Below, one piece after another: positions 52,376 through 60,628 of a stretch of 64,000 nucleotides of DNA. A program made the position numbers and the translations under genes. Position 1 is the stretch's first letter. Every line of letters begins with the position of its first letter. The stretch is from TA-20 sp035935115. GTDB taxonomy: Archaea > Thermoproteota > Nitrososphaeria > Nitrososphaerales > Nitrosopumilaceae. The stretch spans positions 186,001 to 250,000 of the forward strand of contig DASYXK010000021.1 in assembly GCA_035935115.1 (NCBI GenBank). The letters run 5' to 3'. Below the pieces are notes generated by a model, which saw only the letters and a program-made list of their open reading frames with translations, did not search any database and was not told the origin of the DNA.

Positions 52376-52654
52376 TTAAGGACGGGCAACGTCGATTTCA
52401 ATTGTGGATACATTTCGTTCTTTGCCATCTAGTGAGGTCATCCTTTCTGAAAATATCCTTACACCACTAACCTTGTAGCCTACCGCATTTAGTCTTTTTA
52501 CTATCATTTGGGACACATCTACAGCTGTGACTATGCTCTTTCCACGAGCTTTGATAGTTACAACCGGTTCTACAGATAGTTGGGTGAGTGTAGCATTAAC
52601 ATAAGTCGGAATTGACTTTTTTCCAATGAATATGATGTTTGGAATACGGCTCAC
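52376..52654 (-). CDS. albA: Alba DNA/RNA-binding chromatin protein
   Basis: Alba coats DNA and RNA in archaea. The 92-aa protein has the N-terminal IFIGKKSIPTYVNATLTQL with the lysines of the binding face, ARGKSIVTAVDVSQ, and the C-terminal STIEIDVARP. It starts 25 bp after an upstream small gene on the same strand. Confidence 0.92.
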   Translation of the reverse strand: MSRIPNIIFIGKKSIPTYVNATLTQLSVEPVVTIKARGKSIVTAVDVSQMIVKRLNAVGYKVSGVRIFSERMTSLDGKERNVSTIEIDVARP

Positions 52655-52679
52655 AGACGCATCTCACGTAGTGTTTTAT

Positions 52680-52928
52680 TTAATGGTTAAGATTCTCTTG
52701 ATCTACAAATTTCTGTAGAATGTTTTCAATATCTTCTGCAGAAGAGGAGTTTTTTACAGCGTCAACAATTTCTTTTTCTTCAATTTCATAACAATTTAGC
52801 AATTCGCCTTGATCTTTAAAAAAAAGCAACACCTTGTCTTGAAATATACAATAATACAGCTTTTCAATTTCCATTAATTCAGGTTTAATTTTAACACCCT
52901 CTGATTCTGCTATAACAGGATAATCCAT
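52680..52928 (-). CDS. Hypothetical acidic protein, 82 aa
   Basis: The acidic protein has a beta-rich first half (KLYYCIFQDKVLLFFKDQGEL) and a helical C-terminus (SSAEDIENILQKFVDQ). There is no known motif and no membrane segment. It precedes alba by 25 bp and diverges from the Dpo4 gene. The function is unknown. Confidence 0.6.
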   Translation of the reverse strand: MDYPVIAESEGVKIKPELMEIEKLYYCIFQDKVLLFFKDQGELLNCYEIEEKEIVDAVKNSSSAEDIENILQKFVDQENLNH

Positions 52929-53004
52929 GTATGGTCTAATCTCTTGAATATATTTAGACGGTTGGTTTCGATAATATAATAAGCATTTTTCTGCTCAAAG
53001 TAAC

Positions 53005-54099
53005 ATGGAAAAACGCGTTGTATTTCACATAGATTTTGATTATTTTTTTGCACAGTGTGAGGAATTGCGAAATCCAGATCTAAAAACAAAACCAGTAGCG
53101 ATTTGTGTATTTTCTGACCGTGGTGGAGATAGCGGTGCGATAGCCACTGCCAATTACATTGCAAGAAACTATGGAGTAAAATCAGGTATGCCGATAAGAT
53201 TTGCCAAGAAAAAATTAGAAAAAGTACATAATGCTGTTTTTCTGCCTACTGATTTTGAATACTATACAGAAATCTCACAAAAGACCATGGATACAATAAA
53301 AGAATTTGCAGATATTTTTGAATATGTAGGAAGAGACGAAGCATATCTTGATGTATCAACAAGAACAGAGGGAGATTTTGACAAGGCATCACATTTTGCA
53401 CAACAATTAAAAAATGCAGTTAGAAAGTCATCAAAGCTTTCTTGTACGGTAGGAGTATCATCAAACAAGCTTGTAGCAAAAATTGCCTCAAATTTTAAAA
53501 AACCTGATGGATTAACTATAGTGTCTCCAGAAAAAATTGAAAGTTTCCTAGATCCTCTTCCAATTAGAACAATTCCAGGAATAGGGAAAAAAACAGAGAG
53601 TGTCTTTACAGATATGGGTCTAGAAACAATTTCTCAGCTAAAAAATCTAGATGTGTTTTCTCTTAATAGTAAGTTTGGCAGAAAAATTGGAGCGTATATT
53701 TACAATGCAGCAAGAGGCATTGATAATGAACCAGTTTCTCCAAGGCAAGAAGCAACACAATATAGCAGGATAATCACACTAAAACAGGATTCAAAAGATT
53801 ATAATTTTCTGACAAAAGATTTGGAAAAACTATGTGAAGACATTCACACTGCCATAATATCAGACAATATTACTTTCAAATCAATTGGAATACAATTTGT
53901 GCAATCAGATCTATCAAACAAATCTAAGTCAAGGACCTTAAGAAATTCCACTTCTAGTCTTGATGAGTTCAAAAAAACTGTCATGCAGCTTCTAAGAGAA
54001 GCCCTAGAGGATCAACAACTTTTGGTGCGAAGAATTGGAGTCAGAGTGTCTGATCTTTCAAAAATCTCGGGTCAAGACAACATAACAAGGTATTTCTAA
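53005..54099 (+). CDS. dinB: Y-family DNA polymerase IV (Dpo4)
   Basis: This translesion polymerase has catalytic acidic residues in HIDFDYFFAQCEE and GRDEAYLDVS, the HhH in IPGIGKKTE and a little-finger domain to about residue 345. The end QDNITRYF is a PCNA-interacting (PIP) box. Length 364 aa is typical. It overlaps the convergent HExxH gene by 4 bp. Confidence 0.95.
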   Translation: MEKRVVFHIDFDYFFAQCEELRNPDLKTKPVAICVFSDRGGDSGAIATANYIARNYGVKSGMPIRFAKKKLEKVHNAVFLPTDFEYYTEISQKTMDTIKEFADIFEYVGRDEAYLDVSTRTEGDFDKASHFAQQLKNAVRKSSKLSCTVGVSSNKLVAKIASNFKKPDGLTIVSPEKIESFLDPLPIRTIPGIGKKTESVFTDMGLETISQLKNLDVFSLNSKFGRKIGAYIYNAARGIDNEPVSPRQEATQYSRIITLKQDSKDYNFLTKDLEKLCEDIHTAIISDNITFKSIGIQFVQSDLSNKSKSRTLRNSTSSLDEFKKTVMQLLREALEDQQLLVRRIGVRVSDLSKISGQDNITRYF

Positions 54100-54572
54100 A
54101 ATAAACCCACATGTGATGCCAATCTTTTGTGTTCTTCTGGAGTAATCCAGTCTACAAGAAGATAATCCAAAATCTCTTCGTCATTCATTCCAAGATTTTT
54201 TGCTTCCAGAACTGCTATCTCATATGCTTCAATCTCAGTTGGCCTATCAACATATGCATATGATTTGTTATACAGATCAAGACCCAGTCGTTGCTGCATT
54301 ACATGCACAAGCTCATGAACAATATCAAGATAGAGTATTTTTGAATCAGAGTTTTGCAAATGCCCAAATCCAATCACAATTGATGCGTCATCATTTTTTA
54401 CGTACATGTAATGATCACTTTCTTCAACAATTACTTTGGTTTTTAAAAAAACATCATCAAGTTCTTCTTTTGTTTTGAAAACCTTGGTAAGAATATCCAT
54501 CTCTTGTAATCCGTCAAAAATTTCAGCAAGCAAATAGTCTCCAGGAGTTATGTTTCTATTGATTTTTATCAT
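54096..54572 (-). CDS. HExxH metalloprotein, 158 aa
   Basis: The motif VHELVHVMQQR near residue 87 is a zinc-peptidase HExxH; a Glu-rich RPTEIEAYEIAV follows with a possible third ligand. There is no signal peptide, so it acts in the cytoplasm. The protein resembles minimal gluzincin-like proteins. It overlaps the archaeosortase gene upstream by 17 bp, so the two may be coupled. Substrate unknown. Confidence 0.72.
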   Translation of the reverse strand: MIKINRNITPGDYLLAEIFDGLQEMDILTKVFKTKEELDDVFLKTKVIVEESDHYMYVKNDDASIVIGFGHLQNSDSKILYLDIVHELVHVMQQRLGLDLYNKSYAYVDRPTEIEAYEIAVLEAKNLGMNDEEILDYLLVDWITPEEHKRLASHVGLF

Positions 54573-55500
54573 GTTCTTGTTTAGCTATCTCAAGTTTTTT
54601 TATGCGTCTAGTTTCCACAGATGTCACTATTAATAAGAAGATAAACAACCATGGCAGAAACATTATTTCGCCTGCAATACCATGAAATGATTCAAACTCG
54701 TTTACGTTAGTTGATACTTTTAGTACGAAAACAGATAAGGAAAATATTCTAATCACGTTTACTCCAATCGTGCCTATAACACCAAGTACAAAGTACATGG
54801 CTTTTCTATTTCTTGGAATGTTCATTTTGAGTAAAAATGCCATCATTACAAGCGAGTAGATTATGATGCTATGCACACCTGCTGAAGGCCAGAATACTTG
54901 CAGGGCAAACGGGCCATGTTCTCCAATTAAAAGCATGATATTTGCATGTGCACTTGCAACACCCAGATGAAGTGAGTTTATCAAGAAAACATCAAATTTT
55001 ACCAGATAAGGCACAACATATTGTAGTGGTCCCAAGGAATCATACGGAAAGAATGCGTCAAGTGACAAAATTATTGCAGTGCCAGCTGTGTATATTGGCC
55101 CTGCAGGAGATATTCTTATCCATCTTTTTCCAAACAATATTGTCATGGATGCAACAAAGAAAATTGCCATGACGATAAAATCCCACATCCAAGTCCATGA
55201 ATCTTTTAGTAGAACGTTAAAGTGCGGTGCAACAGAAATTAAATAATTACGCAGTCCAAATTCTAGACTTATCAGATAGATGATTGTGATTGCAGCCAGT
55301 GGAATTATAACAACTAGTCTTTTTTTTGGAATGACTAGTTTCAGACCAATAAGTTCTGCGGCAATAAAGGCCATTGCAAAAAGAAATCCTCCCCTACCTT
55401 GATTCCAGCTCAGACTAAAAGAGTCGGGAAAAGCAGCTAAAGCAAGTATTGTTGGACTTGCAAGTATCAAGATTGCATAAATTACACTTTTGTTCTGCAT
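54556..55500 (-). CDS. Exosortase/archaeosortase-family membrane protein (thaumarchaeosortase)
   Basis: The 314-aa protein has about eight TM helices. The exosortase/archaeosortase triad region appears as WPSAGVHS (Ser206 where Cys is expected), Arg251 (VIRIFSL) and His273 (SFHGIAGE). Known thaumarchaeal members process PEFG-CTERM-type surface proteins; that link is from family knowledge. No PEFG-CTERM tail was seen in the window. Confidence 0.8.
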   Translation of the reverse strand: MQNKSVIYAILILASPTILALAAFPDSFSLSWNQGRGGFLFAMAFIAAELIGLKLVIPKKRLVVIIPLAAITIIYLISLEFGLRNYLISVAPHFNVLLKDSWTWMWDFIVMAIFFVASMTILFGKRWIRISPAGPIYTAGTAIILSLDAFFPYDSLGPLQYVVPYLVKFDVFLINSLHLGVASAHANIMLLIGEHGPFALQVFWPSAGVHSIIIYSLVMMAFLLKMNIPRNRKAMYFVLGVIGTIGVNVIRIFSLSVFVLKVSTNVNEFESFHGIAGEIMFLPWLFIFLLIVTSVETRRIKKLEIAKQEHDKNQ

Positions 55501-55540
55501 TAAATAAGTAGAAATTTGTGGTAAATAAAAACTCTAGCAA

Positions 55541-56701
55541 CTAGAAAAAGTCTGAAATTGATTTTTGTTTTCTTGCCTTTTGCAAGTTGCTTTTTGCAAT
55601 CCATTCTTTCTTATCAATACTCAAACTTTTACAGGCAAGATCAAGACCTTCTTCAAAACTTGAAACTAGAACTGGTTTTTGTTTTAATGCCATTCGTATT
55701 CCCTCTCGTACTTGCCAAACCCCTACAGGAACAGCATATTCTGGTCTTATCTCTCTCAATACGAGAGCTGCTGCCTGCACCTTGTTTTTAAAAAGATATT
55801 CTGTAACACCTAGTCTTGAGGCAAAATGGGCCCCTGCAGTAACTGGATAATGATCTAGCCCCCTTCCATCCTCAAAATCAGAACCAAATCCAATATTTCC
55901 TTGTTGATCATACCATGCTTCTTGCATTTCAAACATCCATCTGCTTGGGAAAATAATTACAGAGAAAAAGTTTCCAATATGATTAAAGAAAAACACTTGA
56001 CAGCTATCAATTATACCAAACTGCATTATTTCTGAAATCAAAGATTTTGATATCATATCATCAGTGGCTGTAATACTCCATCTGGTAGGAACTAGCTTTC
56101 TATTTTTGCCAAACATTCCTATGCTAAAGCATTTTTGAATTCTTGATATCTCAATGCCCTTGTTGTAGAGTTCCAGAACAGAATCCTGGGCAAGCAAATC
56201 TTTGTCATAATAGATTTTCTGTATCTGTTTGTCTGAACTAGAATTGGAAAATTTTGCCGTTTTAATTTCGCCTATTGGTCCAAATGGAGGGTTCTCACCA
56301 TCAATTGACGTAACTGGAGTTGTATTTTTTAAAAATTGAATATCAGAATCAATTGGTCTTGATGCCATTGCAACTTCTTGAAGACTTTCAATGTATTTCC
56401 CAGTAGGATTTGTTACTGGCATATTTTGTATCCCTCTTACCAAACTGAGTCGATAGTTTACAATTTCCTCCAGGCTTTTGCCTAGCCATTGCTCAGGAGA
56501 ATCTAAAATCATGGTGTCGCCGTGTGTTGGTGGGAGCATTGGACCTACTGATACCTTTGGATAACCAGATGTCCCCACAAAGACAGATGGTGGGCTTGAA
56601 CCGCTTATAAAATCAGAAGAAAAGAGATTACCATATTTTGACAAGTATTCATTCCAGTTTGTCTCAATTGCTTTGCGAATATCTGTAGCAGTACGTTTCA
56701 T
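55541..56701 (-). CDS. nreA: NreA-type DNA repair protein with PIP box
   Basis: Nre proteins act in archaeal DNA repair with PCNA. The 386-aa protein has conserved SSPPSVFVGTSGYPKVSVGP at about 34-53 and ends QKSISDFF, a canonical PCNA-interacting motif. The N-terminal zinc finger described in some Nre proteins is not visible; the frame starts directly with MKRTATDIRKAIE. It lies near Dpo4, which also has a PIP box. Confidence 0.88.
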   Translation of the reverse strand: MKRTATDIRKAIETNWNEYLSKYGNLFSSDFISGSSPPSVFVGTSGYPKVSVGPMLPPTHGDTMILDSPEQWLGKSLEEIVNYRLSLVRGIQNMPVTNPTGKYIESLQEVAMASRPIDSDIQFLKNTTPVTSIDGENPPFGPIGEIKTAKFSNSSSDKQIQKIYYDKDLLAQDSVLELYNKGIEISRIQKCFSIGMFGKNRKLVPTRWSITATDDMISKSLISEIMQFGIIDSCQVFFFNHIGNFFSVIIFPSRWMFEMQEAWYDQQGNIGFGSDFEDGRGLDHYPVTAGAHFASRLGVTEYLFKNKVQAAALVLREIRPEYAVPVGVWQVREGIRMALKQKPVLVSSFEEGLDLACKSLSIDKKEWIAKSNLQKARKQKSISDFF

Positions 56702-56797
56702 GGAGTATCAAAATGCATCCTATCTAATAATATGGTACAATCAATCAGTGCTAGCTTTTAGTTAGATTCATGTACCATACTTGAAAAAGGTAGAGAA

Positions 56798-57184
56798 TTG
56801 GTTGATGCAGAATCATTTGGAATTGAGAAAGGATATGGCAATCAAGCAGTACAATGGATGAATGATGAAGCAAAAAAAATGGATTGGAAGTTTGAAGCAA
56901 GACTTTATGATTATGAAATTACCACAAAAAATTTTGGTTCGTTTGAGATGTTTTCATGGATTGGCGATGCCAAAGCAGCAAGAGACTTGACAATAAAAGC
57001 AAGCAAGAGATTCAAGATCAAAGTTATAGAAGGAGGCTACAAATCAAAACAGTTCATTTTAAAACTTGAAAAAAACGAGTATGGTATGGTTCGAAAAGGA
57101 GACAGAGTAATAGGTCGCATAGAATTTGCTTCTTCCAGATTAACAGAAAGCAAATGGGTAGTAAAGTTGGAAGAAAGAAAATAA
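56798..57184 (+). CDS. Hypothetical protein, 128 aa
   Basis: The start is TTG, and no ATG is available earlier in frame. The protein is basic, alpha/beta, with MDWKFEARLYDYEITTKNFG and a C-terminal beta-rich part (RKGDRVIGRIEFASSRL, KWVVKLEE) that could be an OB- or SH3-like barrel. No named family is recognised. It converges on the DUF99 gene and diverges from nreA. Confidence 0.6.
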   Translation: MVDAESFGIEKGYGNQAVQWMNDEAKKMDWKFEARLYDYEITTKNFGSFEMFSWIGDAKAARDLTIKASKRFKIKVIEGGYKSKQFILKLEKNEYGMVRKGDRVIGRIEFASSRLTESKWVVKLEERK

Positions 57185-57194
57185 TTTATAAAAT

Positions 57195-57758
57195 CTACAG
57201 CTTTGTTCTTGCAAGTATTTGAGCGACTCTAAGTGGTTCTGGTATAGAACCCTGGAGAGTAAAGGCATCTAACAGATTTTTTGTTTCTTGTATGGTACAA
57301 CCTTCAATTCTGACATACAAGTCATGTCCAGTATGAAGTGTGAATTTGGTTCTTTCACCAAGGTTATGATATTCTTCAATCTTGGATTGATAAGAATCCG
57401 GGAAATGAAATTTTATTGCATCTTCAATTCCCTTTGAATTTTCATAAGTTACACCAATAATTGGAATTTTTATTTCGTTCCAGATTTTTTTGATATCTAC
57501 TATGTTATACATTGAAATAATCAATCCTGAAATCATCAGGAAGCTTATATCGTCTCGGTGTAGTTTTTTGTACATCTGTAAGATAGAATCAGTCGCATCA
57601 TTTCCTTCAATAGTGGTTTGACCAAAAACAAAACCATCAATAATAAAATCTCGCCTCATAACAACACCTGCTAGTGTTGAGATTTTGTTTTCTTCTCGAA
57701 AACTTTCTGCTATAGCAAGCCCTCGTAAACCTTTTTTTTCAATGTGAAGATGATTCAT
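57195..57758 (-). CDS. DUF99 family protein (endonuclease V-like fold)
   Basis: The 187-aa archaeal DUF99 protein has GLRGLAIAESF, LAGVVMRRDFIIDGFVFG and IPIIGVTYENSKGIEDAIK (core PIIGVTYENS). DUF99 is related to endonuclease V and may act in nucleic acid repair. Its start lies inside the end of a 41-codon membrane-protein ORF. Function is not established. Confidence 0.83.
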   Translation of the reverse strand: MNHLHIEKKGLRGLAIAESFREENKISTLAGVVMRRDFIIDGFVFGQTTIEGNDATDSILQMYKKLHRDDISFLMISGLIISMYNIVDIKKIWNEIKIPIIGVTYENSKGIEDAIKFHFPDSYQSKIEEYHNLGERTKFTLHTGHDLYVRIEGCTIQETKNLLDAFTLQGSIPEPLRVAQILARTKL

Positions 57759-57864
57759 CTTTTTGTCGCCTAGAAAATTTTCTATAAGCTAAACTAACTA
57801 CTAGAATAAAGATAGATGTAATTACTGACCAAGAACCAAATGCCATAAAATCATGTGTATTCAC
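57739..57864 (-). CDS. Single-TM microprotein, 41 aa
   Basis: A GTG start gives MNTHDFMAFGSWSVIT..., one TM helix (about 12-27, ITSIFILVVSLAY) and a basic-acidic tail RKFSRRQKDESS. The frame overlaps the DUF99 start by 20 bp in another phase, so translation may be coupled. Topology is Nout-Cin by the positive-inside rule. The promoter is not clear. It might be a chance ORF. Confidence 0.5.
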   Translation of the reverse strand: MNTHDFMAFGSWSVITSIFILVVSLAYRKFSRRQKDESSSH

Positions 57865-57912
57865 AATAGTATAATTTTCTCATGAACTTATGAATGATTA
57901 TTTCGTACAATT

Positions 57913-58833
57913 TTATTGAATAATTGTTCCGCTACCCACTATACGAATGGTTTGTGACTCGGGTTTTAGAATAACACAGACATCATCTTTATCAAATACT
58001 GCTGGCTTGCCTAGTGATAATTTCATAGGTTTTAGTGAAATGATCTTTGCAGGTCTAATTTGTAATCCTATATTTACAAGAAACATCTGATTCTCACCTA
58101 GTTCTCCTTTGAAAAATTTGTTTTGTAAATAATCTATAGTAATCTCTTGAGACACTTGAATTGAATCAGGCACACATAATAAATCGCCTCTCTGAACATC
58201 GTCTGGAGTAATTCCTTTGACAGAAAGACCAACACGCGCTGGAGATATTGCTTCATCTACTGGATCGTCGTGCATTTGTATAGATTTTATTAAAACATCG
58301 GAGCCTCTAGGCAAGAGTTTTAGGTTATCGTATGTCTTTGCCTTTCCTTGATTTACTTTTCCCAAGATTACAGTTCCAACCCCCTTGACATCAAAGCAAT
58401 GATCTATTGCAATTTTGGTCTTGCCGTCTTTTGTTACAGGTTGCAAGGCATCTGCTTCTTTTTTTAGATCTTCAAGTTCAACCAGCTTGTATTGCTCAAC
58501 TACAGTACCTCTAGTCATCATAAGGAGTTTGTTTCTATCAACTTCGTATGAGTGACATAACAAACCATGTGTTTTTTTAAGAACGTCTAAAGCAACAATT
58601 TGTTCTCCGGTGAATTTGTCAAGCTTTGTCACATAAAAAATGACATATTCGCCCATATTGATGGCCTGAAAAAGTGGCTGTATTTTTTCTGGAAACCCCG
58701 TGGGAATGGTCCATGTTTTTACAACGTCTGACTCTTTTCTGTCATATATTGTAAGATCTGTCGCTGTTCCCTTTTTACCAAAATCTTTTGCAATTGATTC
58801 ATCTCCAAGCAATGTATAGTTAATTGACTTCAT
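57913..58833 (-). CDS. EF-Tu/SelB-like protein lacking the GTPase motifs
   Basis: The 306-aa protein has an N-terminal region related to the translational GTPase fold but without GxxxxGK, DxxG or NKxD, then an EF-Tu domain 2 (DHCFDVKGVGTVILGKVNQG and LPRGSDVLIKSIQMHDDPV) and a domain 3-like end. It matches archaeal EF-Tu domain 2 proteins resembling SelB. It likely binds RNA or the ribosome without GTP. Selenocysteine use is unlikely. Confidence 0.8.
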   Translation of the reverse strand: MKSINYTLLGDESIAKDFGKKGTATDLTIYDRKESDVVKTWTIPTGFPEKIQPLFQAINMGEYVIFYVTKLDKFTGEQIVALDVLKKTHGLLCHSYEVDRNKLLMMTRGTVVEQYKLVELEDLKKEADALQPVTKDGKTKIAIDHCFDVKGVGTVILGKVNQGKAKTYDNLKLLPRGSDVLIKSIQMHDDPVDEAISPARVGLSVKGITPDDVQRGDLLCVPDSIQVSQEITIDYLQNKFFKGELGENQMFLVNIGLQIRPAKIISLKPMKLSLGKPAVFDKDDVCVILKPESQTIRIVGSGTIIQ

Positions 58834-58878
58834 GGTACTAGTAAAAGTCCATCAGAAAGTCACATGTAAAAAATCTTG

Positions 58879-59685
58879 TTAATTTGATCTAGAATATTTT
58901 CCCATTAGCGTAGCTTGTTCCAAAATATGACCGTCCATTGCATGTACGAAATTATCTTTTGTGGAACCATCCCCAAGATCAAGCATAGTTTCTAGCGCAT
59001 ATAGCTTGAAAAAATATCTGTGAGTTCCAGATGGTGGACATGGCCCCCCATAACCTGTTTTGCCAAAAATTGTAATTCCCTGTGGATAAGATATTTTTTC
59101 TCCTTTGTTGAATTGCAACTTTTCTGAAGGAATGTTCCAAATAATCCAATGTGTCACTGTTCCTATTGGAGCATCTGGATCTTCAACTATTAATGCAAGA
59201 CTCTTGGCATTGACAGGCACCCCAGTTATTGTCAATGGAGGAGAAACATTAGTTCCATCACACGTGTATTCTGATGGAATTGTTTCATTATTTTTAAACA
59301 CAGAACTAGATAATACCATTACTTGTTCTGTTTTAATTTTCATTATTCCAGATTGTATCAAATATTGAATTCCTTTAACAAAATCATTATCAGTTATGGT
59401 ACCGTTTGCCCACCAGCCAGCATTGTTTTTAATCCAACTTGGAATTTGTTGGGAAGAACCATATCCTGAATGAGTTTGCGGAATTTTCATTATTCCAGAT
59501 TGTATCAAATATTGAATTCCTTTAACAAAATCATTGTCCCCAATTTGTCCTTCTGACCACCACTTGGCGTTGTTTTTTATCCATGATGGAATTTGTATTT
59601 CTTCGGCAAGTGATTTGGTTAAAAATAACGATACCGCAAGTATTGTAAATAACATTACAAGGCCAAAAATCCTTCCATATCCCAT
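58879..59685 (-). CDS. Secreted PEBP-family protein with two WIKNNAxWW repeats
   Basis: The start MGYGRIFGLVML at 59685 is supported by a TATA box 26-30 bp upstream; an ATG at 59700 adds five residues. After a signal peptide come two copies of IPSWIKNNAxWW...DNDFVKGIQYLIQSG (each about 40 aa), then a PEBP/YbhB domain (about 120-268) with VEDPDAPIGTVTHWI and GYGGPCPPSGTHRY. The repeat is a known thaumarchaeal surface module. Ligand unknown. Confidence 0.85.
   Translation of the reverse strand: MGYGRIFGLVMLFTILAVSLFLTKSLAEEIQIPSWIKNNAKWWSEGQIGDNDFVKGIQYLIQSGIMKIPQTHSGYGSSQQIPSWIKNNAGWWANGTITDNDFVKGIQYLIQSGIMKIKTEQVMVLSSSVFKNNETIPSEYTCDGTNVSPPLTITGVPVNAKSLALIVEDPDAPIGTVTHWIIWNIPSEKLQFNKGEKISYPQGITIFGKTGYGGPCPPSGTHRYFFKLYALETMLDLGDGSTKDNFVHAMDGHILEQATLMGKYSRSN
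59335..59535. repeat. 54-bp exact direct repeat inside the PEBP gene
   Basis: Positions 59335-59388 and 59482-59535 appear identical and encode the shared FVKGIQYLIQSGIMKI part of the two repeats. The neighbouring parts have diverged, so this block was duplicated or converted recently. Confidence 0.8.
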
Positions 59686-59720
59686 AAAGTAAATTAGCAA
59701 TGGTTTTAGATAAATTCGAT

Positions 59721-60605
59721 CTAGAAAGTTTTTTTATTATTTTTTGCTATAATCAAATCTACCTTATAGTGAAGGTTCAAACGTGAGTTAATATTTAATT
59801 TCCAAGGCAGAAACTTTGGTTTTTTTGTATTTTGGATAATGACAAATCCTCTTTTTTCTAGTTCAAATCTAAGTGATTTAGAATCAACTGTTTGTTTTAC
59901 AGAATTTATTCCTCTCTCAAAGTCATATGGATCAGAAATCAAAATCATGTCACTCGCTTGTTTAGATAAAACATCCAGTAAATCAAGTGGTTCAACAAGT
60001 TCTAATAGATTTAATCCAACAACTAGACCAAACTTATTTTTCCCAAAGGGATGATTTAATGAGTTGGCTACAAAGAAATCAAGGTTTTTAAAATTATTTT
60101 GTTTTGCCTCTAATATAGCAAAAAAAGATTGATCTATTCCAAATACGTTATCGTGTTTTGTTGCCAGATATTTTGTAACGTATCCTATTGAACAGCCATG
60201 TTCTAATACCAAATTAGATTTTGTAAATTTGTTAAGTGAATTTTTCATATGAGAGTAAAATTTAGACTTGATGCTGTTTTTGTATGTAATTACCCATCGC
60301 TTTTCTATAGGAGTCACATCTGAATGAGAATTTTTTATTTTTTTAAGTGAGTTTTTTACAAATGATTTTATCTTTTCATTTTTTGCTCCAGTCATCAAGT
60401 ATCCTCCCAATTGAGTACGGTTAGAAAGATATGATACCAGATCTGATTGTATGATTGGGATTTTTGAAATTATTGGATAGGTACTGTTACAATTATTACA
60501 AATAAGAAAGCCTTCCTCAATTTCATGCGATTGCTCAAGTATTTCTATATCTAGTGTGCCATAACAATTTACACATCGTAGATATTCCAGACTAAATTGA
60601 TGCAT
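59721..60605 (-). CDS. SAM-dependent methyltransferase with N-terminal zinc ribbon
   Basis: The start MHQFSLEYLRCVNC at 60605 is chosen since upstream residues overlap the FilR1 gene. The N-terminus has a Trm112-like zinc ribbon (CVNC and CNNC at about 11-50). The class I methyltransferase core follows with LVLEHGCSIGYVTKYLA and NVFGIDQS. The substrate is not predictable. It follows the FilR1-type regulator by 23 bp on the same strand. Confidence 0.78.
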   Translation of the reverse strand: MHQFSLEYLRCVNCYGTLDIEILEQSHEIEEGFLICNNCNSTYPIISKIPIIQSDLVSYLSNRTQLGGYLMTGAKNEKIKSFVKNSLKKIKNSHSDVTPIEKRWVITYKNSIKSKFYSHMKNSLNKFTKSNLVLEHGCSIGYVTKYLATKHDNVFGIDQSFFAILEAKQNNFKNLDFFVANSLNHPFGKNKFGLVVGLNLLELVEPLDLLDVLSKQASDMILISDPYDFERGINSVKQTVDSKSLRFELEKRGFVIIQNTKKPKFLPWKLNINSRLNLHYKVDLIIAKNNKKTF

Positions 60606-60628
60606 TTCAGATAAAAAGTAGCATGCCT

